This document shows, one piece after another, positions 61,399-64,000 of a DNA stretch of 64,000 nt (position 1 is the first letter of the stretch; each line of letters starts with the position of its first letter). The stretch spans positions 3,038,001 to 3,102,000 of the forward strand of contig NZ_JAFBCM010000001.1 of NCBI RefSeq assembly GCF_016907715.1. Reading direction: 5' to 3'. Source of the stretch: Tenggerimyces flavus (GTDB lineage: Bacteria; Actinomycetota; Actinomycetes; Propionibacteriales; Actinopolymorphaceae). The notes under the pieces are model-generated. The model did no database searches, was not told where the DNA came from, and saw only the letters and a list, made by a program, of their open reading frames with translations. Made by a program: the position numbers and the translations under genes.

Positions 61399-62511
61399 GT
61401 GGCTGGACCCGATTTCGACGCTGACCTCAAGGCTCTCGACACGACACTGCGCAGCATCGAGGCCGTTCTCGACCTGGATCGCATGCGCAAGGAGATCGCC
61501 GAGCTGTCCGAGCAGGCGTTGGCGCCCAACCTGTGGGACGACCAGGCGAACGCCCAGCGCGTGACGAGCCGGCTGTCGGTGCTGCAGAGCGAGGTCGACC
61601 GGGTCAGCTCGCTGCGATCGCGCCTGGACGACCTCGGTGTGCTGGTCGAGCTGGCCGAGGACGAGTCCGACGCGGACGTGCTCGGCGAGGCCGAACGCGA
61701 GCTCACGTCGATCAAGCGGGCGATCGACGCGCTCGAGGTCCGGACGCTGCTGTCGGGGGAGTACGACTCCCGCGAGGCGCTGGTGACGATCCGTTCCGGC
61801 GCCGGCGGCGTGGACGCGGCCGACTTCGCGGAGATGCTGTTCCGGATGTACCTGCGGTGGGCGGAGCGGCACAAGTACCCGACCGAGGTGTACGACACGT
61901 CGTACGCCGAAGAGGCGGGCATCAAGTCCGCCACGTTCGCGGTGAAGGCGCCGTACGCGTACGGGACGCTGTCGGTCGAGCAGGGCACGCACCGGCTGGT
62001 GCGGATCTCGCCGTTCGACAACCAGGGCCGCCGGCAGACGGGCTTCGCCGCGGTCGAGGTCGTGCCGGTGATCGAGCAGACCGACGAGGTCGACATCCCC
62101 GAGGACGAGCTGCGCGTGGACGTCTACCGTTCGTCCGGGCCGGGCGGGCAGGGCGTCAACACGACCGACTCCGCGGTGCGGATCACCCACCTCCCGACCG
62201 GGATCGTGGTGTCGTGTCAGAACGAGCGGTCGCAGCTACAGAACCGCGCGACCGCGATGACGATCCTCAAGGCGAAGCTGCTCGCGCTGCGCAAGGCCGA
62301 GGAAGAGGCGAAGCTCAACGTGCTGCGCGGCGACGTCGCCGGCTCGTGGGGCGACCAGATGAGGTCGTACGTCCTGCACCCGTACCAGATGGTGAAGGAC
62401 CTGCGGACCGAGTACGAGACCGGCAACACCCAAGGTGTCCTCGACGGCGAGATCGACGGCCTCGTCGAAGCCGGCATCCGCTGGCGCCGCCAGCAGCAGT
62501 CGCCCGCCTAG
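61399..62511 (+). CDS. prfB: Peptide chain release factor 2
   Basis: A 370-residue protein from GTG 61399 that releases finished proteins at UGA and UAA codons. Stop-codon recognition motif SPF (204-206); catalytic GGQ (249-251) in [14 protein letters not shown] at 135-138. The gene reads in one frame throughout: there is no programmed frameshift site after codon 25 such as controls E. coli prfB. The last codons overlap the convergent antiporter gene by 4 bp. It follows the tad operon directly. Confidence 0.96.
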   Translation: MAGPDFDADLKALDTTLRSIEAVLDLDRMRKEIAELSEQALAPNLWDDQANAQRVTSRLSVLQSEVDRVSSLRSRLDDLGVLVELAEDESDADVLGEAERELTSIKRAIDALEVRTLLSGEYDSREALVTIRSGAGGVDAADFAEMLFRMYLRWAERHKYPTEVYDTSYAEEAGIKSATFAVKAPYAYGTLSVEQGTHRLVRISPFDNQGRRQTGFAAVEVVPVIEQTDEVDIPEDELRVDVYRSSGPGGQGVNTTDSAVRITHLPTGIVVSCQNERSQLQNRATAMTILKAKLLALRKAEEEAKLNVLRGDVAGSWGDQMRSYVLHPYQMVKDLRTEYETGNTQGVLDGEIDGLVEAGIRWRRQQQSPA

Positions 62512-63680
62512 GGCGACGGGGCGGGCCGCTTCACCAGGTCGGTCAGCCGCCGGGCGAGCGGCTCGACGAAGCGGGCGGTCAGCGGGCCGACGACGACCAG
62601 GATCAGGACGTACGCCGTCGCGAACGGACCGATCCGTGGCTCCACGCCCGCGCTGACCGCGAGCCCGGCGATGATGATCGAGAACTCGCCGCGCGCGACC
62701 AAGGCGCCGCCGGCACGCCAGCGGGCCGCGACCGTGTGGCCGGCGCGCCGCGCCGCGTAGTAGCCCGTGGCGATCTTCGTTCCCGCGGTGACGAACGCCA
62801 GCAGCAGCGCCGGTAGCAGGACCCCGGGGATGCTGGCGGGGTCGGTGTGCAGGCCGAAGAAGACGAAGAACACGGCGGCGAACAGGTCGCGCAGCGGCGA
62901 CAGCAACGTGTGGGTCGCCTCGCCGACCTCGCCGGACAACGCGATGCCGACCAGGAACGCGCCGACCGCCGCGGACACCTGCAGCTGCTGTGCCAGCCCG
63001 GCGACGAGCAGCGTCAGGCCGAGGACCATCAGCAGCAGCGTCTCGGGGTTGTCGCTCGCGACGAGCTTGGAGATGAACCGGCCGTACCGCAACGCCACGA
63101 ACAGCACGACCGAGATCACGCCGAGCGCGATCGCCAGCGTGATGCCGCCCTCCAGCCAGCCGATGCCTGCCAGCAGCGCGGTGACGATCGGCAGGTAGAT
63201 CGCCATCGCGAGGTCCTCGAGTACGAGGACGCTCAGGATCACCGGCGTCTCCCGGTTGCCGAGCCGGCCGAGGTCGGAGAGCACCTTCGCGATCACGCCG
63301 GACGACGAGATCCACGTGACCCCCGCCAAAGCCACCGCCGCGACCGGGCCCCACCCCAGCAGCAGCGCGGCGATGGCGCCGGGCAGACCGTTCAGCACCG
63401 CGTCGACGATGCCGGAGGGGTACTGGGTCTTGAGGTTCCGGACCAGGTCGGACGCCGTGTACTCCAGGCCGAGCATGAGCAGCAGCAGGATCACGCCGAT
63501 CTCGGCGCCGGTCTCGACGAACTCCTCGGTCGTGGCGAGCGGGAGCAGTCCGCCCTGGCCGAACGCGAGCCCGGCCAGCAGATAGAGCGGAATCGGTGAG
63601 AACTTCAGCCGGCTCGCGACACGCCCGAGAATCCCGAGGGCGAGAATGATCGCACCGAGCTCGATCAGGAACAACGCCAC
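62508..63680 (-). CDS. CPA2-type cation/proton antiporter (KhtU/KefB-like)
   Basis: A 390-residue protein from GTG 63680 with about twelve membrane segments. Na+/H+ exchanger domain features: [44 protein letters not shown] and [15 protein letters not shown] (the conserved acidic LED in the ion site), and [16 protein letters not shown]. No RCK domain of its own; the regulatory TrkA_C protein is the separate gene just upstream. Expected to export K+ in exchange for protons, under alkaline or salt stress. Confidence 0.92.
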   Translation of the reverse strand: MALFLIELGAIILALGILGRVASRLKFSPIPLYLLAGLAFGQGGLLPLATTEEFVETGAEIGVILLLLMLGLEYTASDLVRNLKTQYPSGIVDAVLNGLPGAIAALLLGWGPVAAVALAGVTWISSSGVIAKVLSDLGRLGNRETPVILSVLVLEDLAMAIYLPIVTALLAGIGWLEGGITLAIALGVISVVLFVALRYGRFISKLVASDNPETLLLMVLGLTLLVAGLAQQLQVSAAVGAFLVGIALSGEVGEATHTLLSPLRDLFAAVFFVFFGLHTDPASIPGVLLPALLLAFVTAGTKIATGYYAARRAGHTVAARWRAGGALVARGEFSIIIAGLAVSAGVEPRIGPFATAYVLILVVVGPLTARFVEPLARRLTDLVKRPAPSP

Positions 63681-63684
63681 GCGG

Positions 63685-64000
63685 TCAGTCCTGCCCGAGG
63701 ATGGCCGCGGCCGCGTCCACGCCCTCGCGGGTGCCGATCACGATCAGGGCGTCCCCGGTGGCGAGCCGGAAGTCCGGCGTCGGCGAGGGGATGGCCTCGT
63801 TCCGGCGGAGCACCGCGACCACCGAGGCACCGGTCTCGGTACGGATCCGGGCCTCGCCGAGCACGCGCCCGTTCCACGCTGACTCGCTCTCCAGCTCGAT
63901 CCGCTCCGCGACGAGGCCGAGCGAGGTCGTGTGCAGGATCGACGGGTTCTGGTGGTCCGGCGCCAGCGCGTTGATGATCAGCCCCGCCTCGTCGCCGGTG
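63685..64000 (-). CDS. TrkA_C (RCK_C) regulatory subunit, KhtT-like (5' end outside window)
   Basis: About 104 C-terminal residues are visible, open at the window edge. RCK_C fold: AERIELESESAWNGRVLGEA, ETGASVVAVLRRNEAIPSPT and FRLATGDALIVIGTREGV, followed by AAAAILGQD and stop. It lies 4 bp before the antiporter start on the same strand, the KhtT-KhtU arrangement, in which the KhtT-like subunit gates the antiporter in response to a nucleotide such as cyclic di-AMP. Confidence 0.88.
   Translation of the reverse strand, partial: TGDEAGLIINALAPDHQNPSILHTTSLGLVAERIELESESAWNGRVLGEARIRTETGASVVAVLRRNEAIPSPTPDFRLATGDALIVIGTREGVDAAAAILGQD

Noticed and set aside
61399-62511. Programmed frameshift in prfB
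   Set aside because: The coding sequence is continuous from GTG 61399 through GGQ to the stop; no UGA interrupts it.

Overview
The window is 64 kb of high-GC DNA with GTG/TTG starts, many ATGA stop-start overlaps and a typically actinobacterial gene set: mtrB-lpqB, comFC-like, long-form hpf, secA with an Rv3235-like protein, BldC-like small helix-turn-helix proteins, Ku, a 180-kDa NAD-glutamate dehydrogenase, ECF41 sigma and WS/DGAT. This points to Actinomycetota, plausibly Propionibacteriales (Kribbella/Actinopolymorpha-like). The genus cannot be fixed from the sequence alone.

Layout. 1-5.6 kb: end of mtrB, lpqB, a ComFC-like PRTase, hpf and a NarL-type regulator. 5.6-9.5 kb: GNATs, a YcaQ-like glycosylase and an ECF sigma factor with a C-terminal SnoaL-like domain. 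9.5-12.9 kb: secA behind a 110-bp inverted repeat and an 83-bp direct repeat. 13-18.3 kb: two 78-aa HTH proteins, Rv3235-like, LysM, a conserved hypothetical, and the SAF (CpaB-like) and CpaE-like proteins of a Tad system. 18.7-20.9 kb: ECF41 sigma with its epimerase partner and a membrane protein. 20.8-25.1 kb: cupredoxin-like lipoprotein plus membrane protein, then WS/DGAT plus patatin. 25.6-26.9 kb: divergent DUF3800-like and frameshifted NYN genes. 27-34.6 kb: a peptidoglycan-recycling locus (nagZ-like GH3, NamZ/GH171, serine hydrolase, murR/rpiR, murQ). 34.7-43.8 kb: ku, an 800-bp palindrome-rich gap, pruA, an orphan solute-binding lipoprotein with a heparinase-like enzyme, and small genes. 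44.1-49 kb: gdh. 49-56.4 kb: SnoaL, a large anchored hydrolase/propeller protein, a TetR-FMO-DinB operon and a small wHTH operon. 56.6-61.4 kb: the main tad operon (tadA, tadB, tadC, flp-like, two tadE, tadG-like). 61.4-64 kb: prfB and a KhtU/KhtT-type K+/H+ antiporter.

The most unusual content is in the spaces between genes. Family A has four copies with a covarying palindrome. It is always at or just behind the 3' end of a plus-strand gene and twice supplies the stop codon. Family B has three copies that form long hairpins; one is split by a ~95-bp insert and carries the stop codons of two convergent genes. There are also two inverted copies of family C, two tandem covarying hairpins (family D), the large secA-upstream inverted repeat, and three arrays of a 10-bp direct repeat around the BldC-like HTH gene. 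No tRNA, rRNA, IS transposase, phage gene or genuine CRISPR array was found.
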